64,000 bases of DNA from Mycobacterium sp. Its GTDB lineage: Bacteria > Actinomycetota > Actinomycetes > Mycobacteriales > Mycobacteriaceae. Position numbers and translations under genes: made by a program. The notes beneath the pieces were generated by a model. It saw only the letters and a program-made list of their open reading frames with translations. It was not told the DNA's origin and did not search any database. Shown here one piece after another: positions 1-7,802 of the stretch; positions within the stretch are counted from its first letter, which is position 1, and each line of letters opens with the position of its first letter. The DNA is taken from assembly GCA_021732005.1 (NCBI GenBank), contig JAKFVT010000026.1:62001-126000 (forward strand), given 5' to 3'.

Positions 1-1630
1 CCTCCAGATCGGCGATCAGCTTGCGCATGCCCGGGGTGTCACCGGCCGGGGCGAACGGATGCTGCTTGCCGAATTCCGGCCAGGTGATGGACTCCATCTC
101 GGCGGCGGCGTTGAGCTTCATCGTGCACGACCCGAGCGGGATCATGCTGCGGTCCAGCGCGATGTCCTTGTCGGACAGCGTGCGCAGGTAGCGCATCATC
201 TCGGTTTCGGTGCGGTACCGGTGGAACGCCGGGTGGGTCAGGAATTCGCTTGTCCGCGACTCGATTTCGGGACCGGCGTAATCGCCTGCCAGGCCGGCGC
301 CGAACGCCTCCAGCACCAGGGCGACATGAGTCGAAGTGGTGGCCTCGTCGCACGTGACCGACACGTGGTCGGCGTCCACCCGCCAGATGTTGATGCCGCG
401 GCCCTTGGCCTCGGCCTGCACCGCGGCAGCGCGGTTCGGGACGTGCACCAGCACGGTGTCGAAGAAGGTGTCGTGCACCACCTCGACGCCGGCCGCGCTC
501 AGGCCGGCGGCCAGTGCGCGGGCGTGCCCATGGACGCGCCGGGCGATCCCGGTCAGGCCCTGGGGACCGTGGTAGCTGGCGTACGACGCGGCCATCACCG
601 CCAACAGCACCTGGGCGGTACAGATGTTGGAGGTCGCCTTGTCGCGGCGGATGTGCTGTTCGCGGGTCTGCAGCGCCAGGCGGAACGCCGCGTTCCCATC
701 AGCGTCCACCGACACCCCAACGAGGCGGCCGGGCAGCTGACGGGCGTGCTTGTTGTGCACCGCAAGGAAACCGGCGTGCGGTCCGCCGAATCCCATTGGC
801 ACACCGAATCTCTGCGCGCTTCCGAACGCGACGTCGGCGCCCACCTCACCCGGCGGGGCGATCAGCGTCATCGCCAACAGGTCGGCGCCCAGCGCCACCA
901 GCGCACCGCGCTCGTGGGCCTGCTCGACCAGCTTGGACCAGTCGGTCACCCGACCGCTGGCGCCGGGCAGCTGAGCGATGACGCCGAAGAACTCACCCTC
1001 GGGAAGCCCGTTTCGCAAGTCCGCCGTGACGATCTCGATGCCCAGCGGCTCCGCGCGGGTCGCCAGGATGGCCGCGGTCTGGGCGAACATGTCCTCGTCG
1101 ACGGCAAGCCGGTTGGCCGATCCACGCGACGCGCGGTGCATCAGCGTCATCGCCTCGGCGGCCGCCGTGGACTCGTCGAGCATCGAGGCATTGGCCAGAT
1201 CCAGCCCGGTCAGGTCGGCGATCATGGTCTGGAAGTTCAGCAGCACCTCGAGCCGGCCCTGGCTGATCTCCGGCTGATATGGCGTGTACGCGGTGTACCA
1301 GGCGGGGTTCTCCAGGATGTTGCGCAGCAGCACCGGCGGGGTGAGCGTGTCGTAGTAGCCCTGCCCGATCATCGACACCGCGATGGTGTTGGTGTCGGCG
1401 AGCGCCCGCAACTCGGCCAGCGCCTCATGCTCGCCGACCGCCGCGGGCAGCTGATCGAGGCCGGGTGCGATGCCGTCTGCGGAGAGCGCGTCGAGGATGC
1501 CCGCAGGCAGCGCCTTGGCCGCCAGTTCCTCGAGCGAGGCGACCCCGATCACGTCGAGCATGGTGGCCAACGCATCGGAATCGGGTCCGATGTGACGATC
1601 GGCGAAGGTGGGCTGGCTGTGATTGGACAC
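1..1630 (-). CDS. gcvP: Glycine dehydrogenase (P-protein), N-terminal 543 residues
   Basis: P-protein of the glycine cleavage system, the PLP enzyme that decarboxylates glycine and passes the aminomethyl group to lipoyl-GcvH. The gene starts at GTG 1630, preceded by an AGGAG ribosome site at 1635-1639, and runs off the left edge. About 543 of the family's roughly 950 residues are present. The N-terminus contains the typical ADRHIG and later [12 protein letters not shown] stretches. The PLP lysine lies in the missing C-terminal half. A tandem glycine riboswitch sits in the leader, so glycine probably controls expression. gcvH lies further upstream in the same orientation but is separated by four other genes, as in M. 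tuberculosis (Rv1826 and Rv1832). Confidence 0.95.
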   Translation of the reverse strand, partial: MSNHSQPTFADRHIGPDSDALATMLDVIGVASLEELAAKALPAGILDALSADGIAPGLDQLPAAVGEHEALAELRALADTNTIAVSMIGQGYYDTLTPPVLLRNILENPAWYTAYTPYQPEISQGRLEVLLNFQTMIADLTGLDLANASMLDESTAAAEAMTLMHRASRGSANRLAVDEDMFAQTAAILATRAEPLGIEIVTADLRNGLPEGEFFGVIAQLPGASGRVTDWSKLVEQAHERGALVALGADLLAMTLIAPPGEVGADVAFGSAQRFGVPMGFGGPHAGFLAVHNKHARQLPGRLVGVSVDADGNAAFRLALQTREQHIRRDKATSNICTAQVLLAVMAASYASYHGPQGLTGIARRVHGHARALAAGLSAAGVEVVHDTFFDTVLVHVPNRAAAVQAEAKGRGINIWRVDADHVSVTCDEATTSTHVALVLEAFGAGLAGDYAGPEIESRTSEFLTHPAFHRYRTETEMMRYLRTLSDKDIALDRSMIPLGSCTMKLNAAAEMESITWPEFGKQHPFAPAGDTPGMRKLIADLE

Positions 1631-1633
1631 GGG

Positions 1634-1660
1634 ACTCCTGACTTACGGCGCAGCCGTCAG
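1634..1660 (-). promoter_or_regulatory. gcvP ribosome site with adjoining hairpin (possible expression platform)
   Basis: Between the riboswitch and the GTG start, CTGAC-GGC can pair with GCC-GT..GTCAG (1638-1660, minus strand). The 3' arm runs into the AGGAG ribosome site at 1635-1639, so the hairpin could partly hide the site when the riboswitch is empty. No U-rich terminator is visible. Control of translation initiation is therefore an inference from layout, not shown. Confidence 0.45.
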
Positions 1661-1663
1661 CGG

Positions 1664-1880
1664 CGTCCTCTCCCTCTGTCGTCGACCCGGACCGGGCGCC
1701 TGAGAGATTCGGTCAGCCCGCGCGTCAGCGGTGCTGCCTTTCCCCATGGGCGGGCGACCGTGAGGTCACCGCTTTCCAGAGGCATCGTGGCCAGGCGCGG
1801 TCCGGGTGCCTGAGAGGTTGACGGAGAGGTGTTGCTCCTTCGGCGTCCGTGACTGGCTGCCACGAAACTCTCCCGCGCGA
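1664..1880 (-). promoter_or_regulatory. Tandem glycine riboswitch (two aptamers)
   Basis: Read on the minus strand, this leader has the conserved blocks of the glycine aptamer twice. The first aptamer (about 1795-1880) shows GCGGGAGAG, CCGAAGGAGCAA and CTCTCAGGC. The second (about 1664-1793) shows GCCTCTGGAAAGC, GGGGAAAGGC, a second CTCTCAGGC and the closing GACAGAGGGAGAG. The duplicated CTCTCAGGC plus purine-rich GGAGCAA/GGGGAAA elements are diagnostic of this class. It directly precedes gcvP, the usual target. Confidence 0.92.
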
Positions 1881-1906
1881 GGGCGATACAGAGGAGATTC
1901 TAGCTG

Positions 1907-2551
1907 CTAACCGATCTTGCGGTCGCGGCTCTTCCGCCGGGACGCCAGCTCGTCCTCCGGCGAGGCGATCGACTCGCCACCGTCGGCCCGCTCGCCGGGG
2001 AAGTCGGCGATCGCGCCGGACAATTCCCGCATGGCGCCGCTGACCGCGATGCCGAACACGCCCTGGCCGCCCTGCAGCAGGTCGACCACCTCTTCGGCCG
2101 ACGTGCACTCGTACACCGTTGTGCCGTCAGAGAACAGGGTGATGTTGGCCAGATCCTGTACGCCGCGCTGACGCAGATGGTCGACGGCGACGCGGATGTT
2201 GTGCAGTGAGATGCCCGTATCGAGCAGACGCTTGACGATCTTGAGGACCAGGATGTCCTTGAACGAGTACAGCCGCTGGCTGCCGGAGCCGGCCGCACCG
2301 CGGATGGACGGCACCACCAGTGAGGTGCGCGCCCAGTAGTCCAACTGGCGGTAGGTGATTCCGGCGATCTGGCAGGCGCTCGGCCCGCGGTAGCCGACCA
2401 ATTCGTCGGGAACCGAGTCGTCGGGGAACAGGCCCTGCTGCACCGCCTCACTCACCGGCGCGCCGGCGGGCGTGTCCGCCTCAAAGCGGCCATCGGAATC
2501 AGAGCCCGTGCCAGCAAGGTCCAACTGTCCCTGACGTGGCTGCTCGCCCAC
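1907..2551 (-). CDS. resR: MerR-family regulator, ResR/Rv1830-like
   Basis: Protein of 214 residues. A MerR-type winged-helix domain covers roughly residues 48-120, with GITYRQLDYWARTSLV as the recognition part followed by LYSFKDILVLKIVKRLLD. The C-terminal part is family-specific. Start GTG 2551 is preceded by AGAGGAAG at good spacing. Position between gcvP and the bifunctional nuclease matches M. tuberculosis Rv1830, reported as ResR/McdR, a growth and cell-cycle regulator altered in drug-resilient clinical strains. It may act as a dimer on division genes such as whiB2; that role is inherited from the orthologue, not visible here. The roughly 250 bases upstream probably hold its own promoter. 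Confidence 0.85.
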   Translation of the reverse strand: MGEQPRQGQLDLAGTGSDSDGRFEADTPAGAPVSEAVQQGLFPDDSVPDELVGYRGPSACQIAGITYRQLDYWARTSLVVPSIRGAAGSGSQRLYSFKDILVLKIVKRLLDTGISLHNIRVAVDHLRQRGVQDLANITLFSDGTTVYECTSAEEVVDLLQGGQGVFGIAVSGAMRELSGAIADFPGERADGGESIASPEDELASRRKSRDRKIG

Positions 2552-2798
2552 GATGCTTCCTCTCGCCGTTCGAACCTATGGCCCGCTGACCGCTCCACCA
2601 ACCACGTTTGCCCAGTCCGAGTCCACCGAGCATACGCTTTTCGACGGGCAGTCGCGCTCGTCGTTCGCAATCAAAGTATGGCTGCCCTTGGCCGTGCGTC
2701 GCGTCATCCGCCGCGCGTGTCGAACCGCTGCAGGCCAAGTGAGACGCATCCGTGATCTTGCTGTCGGCGACCCTCACCAGCGCCGCGGGGATGGCCGG

Positions 2799-3293
2799 TC
2801 AGGTCGCCTTGAAATCGTCCGGCGACACGCTGTCGAGGAATTCCTTGAACTTCTCGACCTCGTCCTCGCGGACCGCGCCGGTGGATTCCTCGTCGTTCTC
2901 GTCGGGGATGAGCAGCCCGGCCTCGGCCAGCACCGCCTCCTCCACGTAGATCGGCACACCCATCCGCAGGGCGATCGCCACCGAGTCCGACGGGCGCGCC
3001 GAGACCTTGATGTCGCGGTCGAAGATCAGGTCGGCGTAGAAGGTGCCCTCCTGCAAATCCACGATGCGCACCTCTTTGAGCGAATGCCCCAGTGCGCCAA
3101 TGACATCTCGGAAGAGGTCGTGGGTGAGCGGGCGGGTCGGCTCGACGCCCTGCTGTTCGTACGCGATCGCGGTGGCCTCGGACTGGCCGATCCAGATCGG
3201 CAGATACCGGTCGCCGTTGGACTCCCGCAGCAGCAGGACCGGCTGGTTCTGGGGCTGTTCGACGCGAATGCCCACCACACGAACCTCGCCCAT
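2799..3293 (-). CDS. Bifunctional nuclease domain protein (DUF151)
   Basis: Protein of 164 residues made almost entirely of one BFN/DUF151 domain. The conserved parts are the N-terminal LLLRESNGDRYLPIWIG block and the SDSVAIALR block in the middle, followed by an acidic tail. Family members have been linked to RNase/DNase activity in plants, and this is the Rv1829 equivalent in mycobacteria, where no clear function is known. It lies between the two MerR genes, 46 bases downstream of ftsR in the same direction, so it may share a transcript with ftsR. Confidence 0.88.
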   Translation of the reverse strand: MGEVRVVGIRVEQPQNQPVLLLRESNGDRYLPIWIGQSEATAIAYEQQGVEPTRPLTHDLFRDVIGALGHSLKEVRIVDLQEGTFYADLIFDRDIKVSARPSDSVAIALRMGVPIYVEEAVLAEAGLLIPDENDEESTGAVREDEVEKFKEFLDSVSPDDFKAT

Positions 3294-3339
3294 CTGTGTC
3301 TGACCTCCGCGCTCGTTGCAGTCCTTTGGAGTCTAGTCC

Positions 3340-4083
3340 TCAGCGGTCGAGAACGTCTCGTACAGCGGACTTGATCAGCGATGTGTGCAACGTGATTGCC
3401 AGCGCGGCGACCTCACGCGCCAAGTCGTCCGCGCGATCGCGCGCCCCGGTCTTCGACGCCTTGCCCACCGGCCCGGCGATCTGCGCGATCAGGTCGGACT
3501 GCCGATCGGCCGCGGACCGGAACGCCCGCAGGTGCCGCGGTTCCACGCCGTAGTCCCCCAGCGCCCGGGCACACTGCGCGATCACCACCGAATACTCGTC
3601 GAACAGCCCACCCGGGCCGGTGGTGATGACGCCCGCTTTGCACAGCGCGGTCAGCAACTCCTCGCCCACGCCGGAGCGTTCCAGCAGATCCTCGCGGCTC
3701 AACCGGACCTGGGTGCGCGCCACGTCGGTTTCGACGTCGGCGTCATCGCCGAATTGGCTGCCGTCCGCCACCGTCACCAAACGCGGTACAGCGTAAGGCG
3801 ATCCGACGTGCGGCAGCTCGCCGTCCGGCTGGGCGTCGAGCTGGGCCTTGATGACCTTGAGCGGCAGATAGTGGTCGCGCTGCGCAGTCAGGATGAACCG
3901 CAACCGTGCGCAGTCGTAAGCGGTGAACCGCCGATACCCCGATGCGCTGCGCTCCGGCGTGACGAGACCTTCGGCTTCCAAGAATCGAATCTTGGAGATC
4001 GTCACGTCCGGGAAGTCCGGTCGCAGCAGGTCCAGGACCGCTCCGATAGACATCCCGGCAAGCGCGGGACTATCGGGCTGCAT
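3340..4083 (-). CDS. ftsR: MerR-family cell-division regulator FtsR (Rv1828-like)
   Basis: Protein of 247 residues. The N-terminal MerR winged-helix domain (about residues 10-80) contains [14 protein letters not shown] and [18 protein letters not shown]; the C-terminal half has the [17 protein letters not shown] block typical of this orthologous group. The ATG at 4083 gives the family's N-terminus. An open frame extends upstream into garA, but its translation is low-complexity and not conserved. The Corynebacterium orthologue FtsR, also next to the garA/odhI gene, activates ftsZ. The same role here is inferred from orthology and synteny. Confidence 0.9.
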   Translation of the reverse strand: MQPDSPALAGMSIGAVLDLLRPDFPDVTISKIRFLEAEGLVTPERSASGYRRFTAYDCARLRFILTAQRDHYLPLKVIKAQLDAQPDGELPHVGSPYAVPRLVTVADGSQFGDDADVETDVARTQVRLSREDLLERSGVGEELLTALCKAGVITTGPGGLFDEYSVVIAQCARALGDYGVEPRHLRAFRSAADRQSDLIAQIAGPVGKASKTGARDRADDLAREVAALAITLHTSLIKSAVRDVLDR

Positions 4084-4117
4084 CGTCAGCTCTTCGCGCG
4101 AGCGCTCATCGCCGTCA

Positions 4118-4585
4118 CTAGCTCCCTGGACCGCCTTCGCCCTCGGACGACTTCGGTCCGGTGAGGAACACCAGGCGGAACTTGCCGATCTGGACCTCGT
4201 CGCCGTTGGCCAGGGTGGCCGAGTCGACCGGTTCACGGTTCACGTAGGTGCCGTTGAGGCTGCCGACGTCGACGACCTGGAATTCGTTGCCGTCCAAGCG
4301 GAACTCGGCATGCCGACGGCTCACGGTCACGTCATCGAGGAAGATGTCGGAGTCCGGATGGCGGCCCGCCGACGTCGTCGCCTGGTCCAGCAGGAACCGC
4401 GAACCCGCGTTAGGGCCGCGCTTCACGACCAGCAGCGCCGAGCCGACCGGGAGACCTTCGACCCCGGACACCCCGCTCTCGCCGCTGGTGGGCGCCGGGG
4501 CGTCCAGCTCGTTGAGGAAGTCGGCCCGGAAGACGGACGTCGTCTCCACGGTGACTTCGTCAGAGTTCTGGTCCTTGTCGGTCAC
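4118..4585 (-). CDS. garA: FHA-domain metabolic regulator GarA
   Basis: Protein of 155 residues. The N-terminal phospho-switch has VETTSVF, with the adjacent threonines T15 and T16 corresponding to the PknG and PknB sites. A forkhead-associated domain follows (about residues 50-142) with GR at 74-75, SRRH at 89-92 and NG at 111-112 for phosphothreonine binding. GarA inhibits 2-oxoglutarate dehydrogenase and NAD-glutamate dehydrogenase and activates glutamate synthase until phosphorylated. I chose GTG 4585 over ATG 4600 because AAGGAG, the ribosome site, lies within the first codons that ATG 4600 would use, and because the GTG start restores the family N-terminus (TDKDQ). Confidence 0.95.
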   Translation of the reverse strand: MTDKDQNSDEVTVETTSVFRADFLNELDAPAPTSGESGVSGVEGLPVGSALLVVKRGPNAGSRFLLDQATTSAGRHPDSDIFLDDVTVSRRHAEFRLDGNEFQVVDVGSLNGTYVNREPVDSATLANGDEVQIGKFRLVFLTGPKSSEGEGGPGS

Positions 4586-4664
4586 CCGCTGCTCCTTCAC
4601 TGGCTGCCGTGGCTGTACTTGGCGGGAATCCGCACAAGGCGCCCGTCCGCCTCACCAATCACTT

Positions 4665-4694
4665 ACGACGACCGTACCGCGCAGTGGTCGTCGT
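4665..4694 (-). terminator. Terminator-like hairpin between gcvH and garA
   Basis: ACGACGACC (4665-4673) and GGTCGTCGT (4686-4694) form a perfect 9-bp stem with a 12-base loop, downstream of the gcvH stop and upstream of garA. There is no T-run, as is usual for mycobacterial hairpins, so termination is a guess. It could instead be an operator. Confidence 0.4.
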
Positions 4695-4741
4695 TGTGCC
4701 CACCACCGCCGGATCGGTGGCTGGCAGGCACCCTAACAATG

Positions 4742-5137
4742 TCATTCAGTCACTGTGTCCCGATAGGCGTCCGCATCGAGCAACGCCGCCAACCCCTGTT
4801 CGAGGGTATCGCCGTCGACCTGCAACTCCAACAACCACCCCTGACCGTAGGGATCGGAGTTGACCAGTCCGGGGCTGCCTTCCAATTCGGCGTTGACGGC
4901 AATCACTTTGGCCGACACCGGGGCGTAGAGATCCGAAACCGACTTGGTGGACTCCACCTCGCCGAAGGACTCACCGGACGTGACGTCGCTGCCCACCTCG
5001 GGGAGCTGCACGTACACCACGTCACCCAGCGAGGACTGGGCGAAGTCGGTGATGCCGACGCGCACGGTGTCGTCACCGGTACGCAGCACCCACTCGTGCT
5101 CGGCGGTGTAGCGCAGGTCGGCTGGGATTTCGCTCAC
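4742..5137 (-). CDS. gcvH: Glycine cleavage system H protein
   Basis: Lipoyl carrier of the glycine cleavage system, 131 residues. The lipoyl-lysine is K65 in the ESTKSVSD motif, within a standard biotinyl-lipoyl fold. It shuttles the aminomethyl intermediate between GcvP, GcvT and lipoamide dehydrogenase. Start GTG 5137 follows GAGGAG at good spacing; the upstream open frame to 5239 overlaps the previous gene and has no conserved residues. It lies 40 bases downstream of the DUF881 gene, so it may be the last gene of that operon. gcvT and the dehydrogenase are not in the window. Confidence 0.95.
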   Translation of the reverse strand: MSEIPADLRYTAEHEWVLRTGDDTVRVGITDFAQSSLGDVVYVQLPEVGSDVTSGESFGEVESTKSVSDLYAPVSAKVIAVNAELEGSPGLVNSDPYGQGWLLELQVDGDTLEQGLAALLDADAYRDTVTE

Positions 5138-5177
5138 GGTGCTCCTCGGTGTCGGATGCTCATATTTCTCGGGCTGC

Positions 5178-5939
5178 TCATTTGACGGGCTGAGCGTATT
5201 GGCGCGCTTTCGGTTGCCGCAAGGTGGTGATGTCCACACGGTCTGACTGCGCGACGGTCATTCGGCCGCCCACCCGTTCGACGCTGTCGACGGCGCCGCC
5301 CGGGATGTTCATCGCGGCAGCCAGAGTGGGCGGATCGCCAATGGCCAGAACAGAATACGGCGGGCCCAGAGTTTGCGTGTCGATCACCAACGCGCCGGGG
5401 CTGCCGACCACCCAGGTGTCGACGCCGACGCGGACGGCCTGCTGCCCGGAGCGGATCTCCATCGCCTCGGCGCCGGCGGCCCGGAGCTCGTTGATGACGT
5501 CGAGCATGGTTTCGGGGGCGACGCCGGGTCCGGGATCGTCGATCGTGATCGTCACGCCGGGCCCGGTGGCGGCGACGGTGCCGATCAGGATCGATAGCGC
5601 GGCCAGCCTGGCCTGCGCATTCTGGATCGCGGCCTGGTCGCTGCTGCCCGCGGTCTGCATGGCCGCGAGGTTGCGCTGCAGATCGGCCACCTCGGTGTTG
5701 AGCGTTGCTTCACGCTGCTGCAGCGAGCCGAGCAGGACCAGCAGGTCGGCCGGTCGTGCGGTGTCCAGTGCGTCGCCGGTCTCGGTCTGCCGGGCCTGAG
5801 TGGCGATCGCCACACCGAGCATCAGGCACAGCAGTACGCCGAGCGCGCCGAACATTATCTGCATGCGGCTGCGGGGCGGGCGTAGCGGCGCCGGGGCCGG
5901 GCCCGGCAGTTCGTGGCGGCCGTGTTCTTCGTCGGTCAC
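5178..5939 (-). CDS. DUF881 membrane-anchored protein (Rv1825-like)
   Basis: Protein of 253 residues. After a proline-rich cytoplasmic N-terminus there is one membrane segment (about residues 27-46, [14 protein letters not shown]) and then a DUF881 domain outside the membrane, with a coiled region followed by [14 protein letters not shown]. Start GTG 5939 is one base after the sbp stop, giving tight translational linkage. Rv1825-type proteins have been connected with cell-wall and division functions, but no enzymatic activity is known. A second DUF881 gene lies two genes upstream, so the two may form a complex with Sbp. Confidence 0.85.
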   Translation of the reverse strand: MTDEEHGRHELPGPAPAPLRPPRSRMQIMFGALGVLLCLMLGVAIATQARQTETGDALDTARPADLLVLLGSLQQREATLNTEVADLQRNLAAMQTAGSSDQAAIQNAQARLAALSILIGTVAATGPGVTITIDDPGPGVAPETMLDVINELRAAGAEAMEIRSGQQAVRVGVDTWVVGSPGALVIDTQTLGPPYSVLAIGDPPTLAAAMNIPGGAVDSVERVGGRMTVAQSDRVDITTLRQPKARQYAQPVK

Positions 5940-5940
5940 C

Positions 5941-6273
5941 TCACGCCCCGAACAGCCGGCGCCGCAGTGCGGCGGCGTTGCCGAAGATGCGGATGCCCAG
6001 CACGACGATGATCGCCGTCGACAGCTGGGTGCCCACCCCGAGTTGATCGCCGACATAGACGATCAGCGCGGCCACCAGCACGTTGAACACGAACGAGACC
6101 ACGAAGACCTTGGGGTCGAAGATCTTCTCCAGGTAGGCGCGCAGACCGCCGAACACCGCATCGAGCGCGGCGACGACCGCGATCGGCAGGTACGGCTGGA
6201 TGACCTCGGGGACGCTGGGATGCAACACCAGGCCCAGCACGATGCCGACGATGAGTGCGGCGATTCCGATCAT
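5941..6273 (-). CDS. sbp: Small basic protein Sbp (DUF1290)
   Basis: Integral membrane protein of 110 residues with three hydrophobic segments: residues 2-18, about 31-45, and about 58-97 (broken once). FGGLRAYLEKIFD is the family signature between segments two and three, and the C-terminus is basic (LRRRLFGA). Sbp is widespread in Gram-positives next to divisome genes and is always sandwiched between DUF881 proteins in mycobacteria, as here (Rv1824 equivalent). Its function is not established. Confidence 0.9.
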   Translation of the reverse strand: MIGIAALIVGIVLGLVLHPSVPEVIQPYLPIAVVAALDAVFGGLRAYLEKIFDPKVFVVSFVFNVLVAALIVYVGDQLGVGTQLSTAIIVVLGIRIFGNAAALRRRLFGA

Positions 6274-6288
6274 CTGCTGATACGCCCC

Positions 6289-7203
6289 CTACCGGCCGAT
6301 CTGCTTGGCAAATTTAATCTCCCGTACCGCACTCGCCGGCAGCGACAAGCCGTCGCCGCTGCTCACGCTGACCCCTACCCCGTAGGAGACCTCGAGGAGC
6401 CGCAGCCGCTGCAGCCCGCTGCTCCGATCGAAGGTATCGCGCATCTCGCCCGGCGGCCCCACCGCCAGGATCGTGTACGGGCTGCTGATCGGATGATTGT
6501 CGACCAGAATGGCGCCGCCCGCCTGCCGGATCGTCACGTTGGGCCCCATCCGCACTCCCCCGACCGAGATCGCTTCGGCCCCACTGGCCCACAACGAGTT
6601 CACGGCCAGCTGGAGATCGCGATCCAGGATGATCTGCCGGCTGCCGGCCACCCGCTGCTTGGACACGTCGGACAGATCGCGCCCCACACCGGGGTCGGTC
6701 ACCGTGACGGACAGACCGGGCCCGATGACGGCGGTAGTGGCGGCGGCCAGGCTCAGCGCGTCGAGCCCGCTCAGCAGATCCCGGCCCGCCGCGTCGTCAC
6801 GCAGCTGGCGGCGCTGGATGCTGTCGGCCTGGGTGGCCAGCTCGTCGCGGCGCTGGGTGAGCCGGTCGGTGGTGCCTTCGGCGGATCGCACGCTGGCGGC
6901 CAGCACCTGCTGGGCGGCGTTGACGCCGGGCGCAGTGGTCCGGGCTTGCGCGACCGCGGCGGCGAACACCACCGCGATCAATACCGCTGCCACTGCCTGC
7001 CAGGCCCGGTCGGCGATCGTTCGCTTGGACTGTCCACTCGTCTCGCGCGCAGCGGCGGCGGCGGCGTAGCCGGGGTCGAGGTGTTCGGTGAGCAGCGAGC
7101 GCAGCAGACCCGGCAGCGGAATGAGTGCCGGCCGCTGCTCATGGCGTTCGCTGCGGCCGGCCCGCGGGTCGTAGCCGCCGAGCGCACTGTCAGGTGCGGG
7201 CAT
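6289..7203 (-). CDS. DUF881 membrane-anchored protein (Rv1823-like)
   Basis: Protein of 304 residues. An N-terminal cytoplasmic part of about 68 residues precedes one transmembrane segment (about 69-87, [17 protein letters not shown]). A coiled stretch rich in Q, R and D (about 100-140) and the DUF881 domain (about 145-300) follow, with [14 protein letters not shown] and the late [16 protein letters not shown] block. ATG 7203 lies inside the last codons of the phosphatidyltransferase gene (14-base overlap). It is paralogous to the gene at 5178-5939. Confidence 0.85.
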   Translation of the reverse strand: MPAPDSALGGYDPRAGRSERHEQRPALIPLPGLLRSLLTEHLDPGYAAAAAARETSGQSKRTIADRAWQAVAAVLIAVVFAAAVAQARTTAPGVNAAQQVLAASVRSAEGTTDRLTQRRDELATQADSIQRRQLRDDAAGRDLLSGLDALSLAAATTAVIGPGLSVTVTDPGVGRDLSDVSKQRVAGSRQIILDRDLQLAVNSLWASGAEAISVGGVRMGPNVTIRQAGGAILVDNHPISSPYTILAVGPPGEMRDTFDRSSGLQRLRLLEVSYGVGVSVSSGDGLSLPASAVREIKFAKQIGR

Positions 7204-7786
7204 CGCTGACGCCGGCCTTGGGCAGCGTGGTCACCACCAGACGGACTTGCAGCAGGTAGAGGACTGCCGACCACAGGTACATGCCGACACCCCACAGCAG
7301 GAAGCCCCAGCCGCAGGCGCCGATCACCCGGCTCCACGTCGCGTCCCACTGGCCGAGCAGCACGAGCGGGAAACCGGACATCAGCGCGAACGTCGCCGCC
7401 TTGCCGATATAGGTGACCGGCAGCGCGGTGAGCCCGCGGCTGCGCACCACCGGCAAGGTGGCCGCCAACACAAGATCGCGGCCGACGAGCGTCGCCACCA
7501 GCCACCACGGCACCACGCCCGCGAAGCCCATCCCCACTGGCACGGCCACCATGTAGATGCGGTCGACCAGCGGGTCCAGCAGTGCGCCCAGCTGCGACGA
7601 TTGGTTGGGCACCAGGCGAGCAATCTTGCCGTCCGCCCAGTCGGAGAAGCCGCTGAACATCAGGATCGCCACCGCCCACCCGTACGCGTCGGTGGCCAGC
7701 AGCAGGTACAGGAACACCGGCACCAGGACGAGCCGGATCGCCGACAGGACGTTCGGGATCGTCAGCACCCGGTCGCGGCGATCCAT
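7190..7786 (-). CDS. pgsA2: CDP-alcohol phosphatidyltransferase (PgsA2/Rv1822-like)
   Basis: Membrane enzyme of 198 residues that should join an alcohol phosphate to CDP-diacylglycerol; phosphatidylglycerophosphate or cardiolipin synthesis is the usual annotation. The catalytic motif is visible: D49, D52, G53, A56, R57, G67, D71 and D75. The gap between R57 and G67 is nine residues rather than the eight of the textbook motif. Several hydrophobic segments surround it. ATG 7786 lies 16 bases after the secA2 stop, and the 3' end overlaps the next gene. The true acceptor substrate cannot be told from sequence. Confidence 0.88.
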   Translation of the reverse strand: MDRRDRVLTIPNVLSAIRLVLVPVFLYLLLATDAYGWAVAILMFSGFSDWADGKIARLVPNQSSQLGALLDPLVDRIYMVAVPVGMGFAGVVPWWLVATLVGRDLVLAATLPVVRSRGLTALPVTYIGKAATFALMSGFPLVLLGQWDATWSRVIGACGWGFLLWGVGMYLWSAVLYLLQVRLVVTTLPKAGVSDART

Positions 7787-7802
7787 GGTGATGAACTTAG
7801 CC

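Noticed and set aside
59..1813. Long open frame on the plus strand opposite gcvP
   Set aside because: Its translation is His/Gly/Arg-rich nonsense typical of the antisense of a high-GC gene; the minus strand gives a clear P-protein.
2552..2798. Small protein genes in the gap upstream of the ResR-like gene
   Set aside because: Short frames exist but have no ribosome site or plausible composition; the gap more likely holds a promoter and leader.
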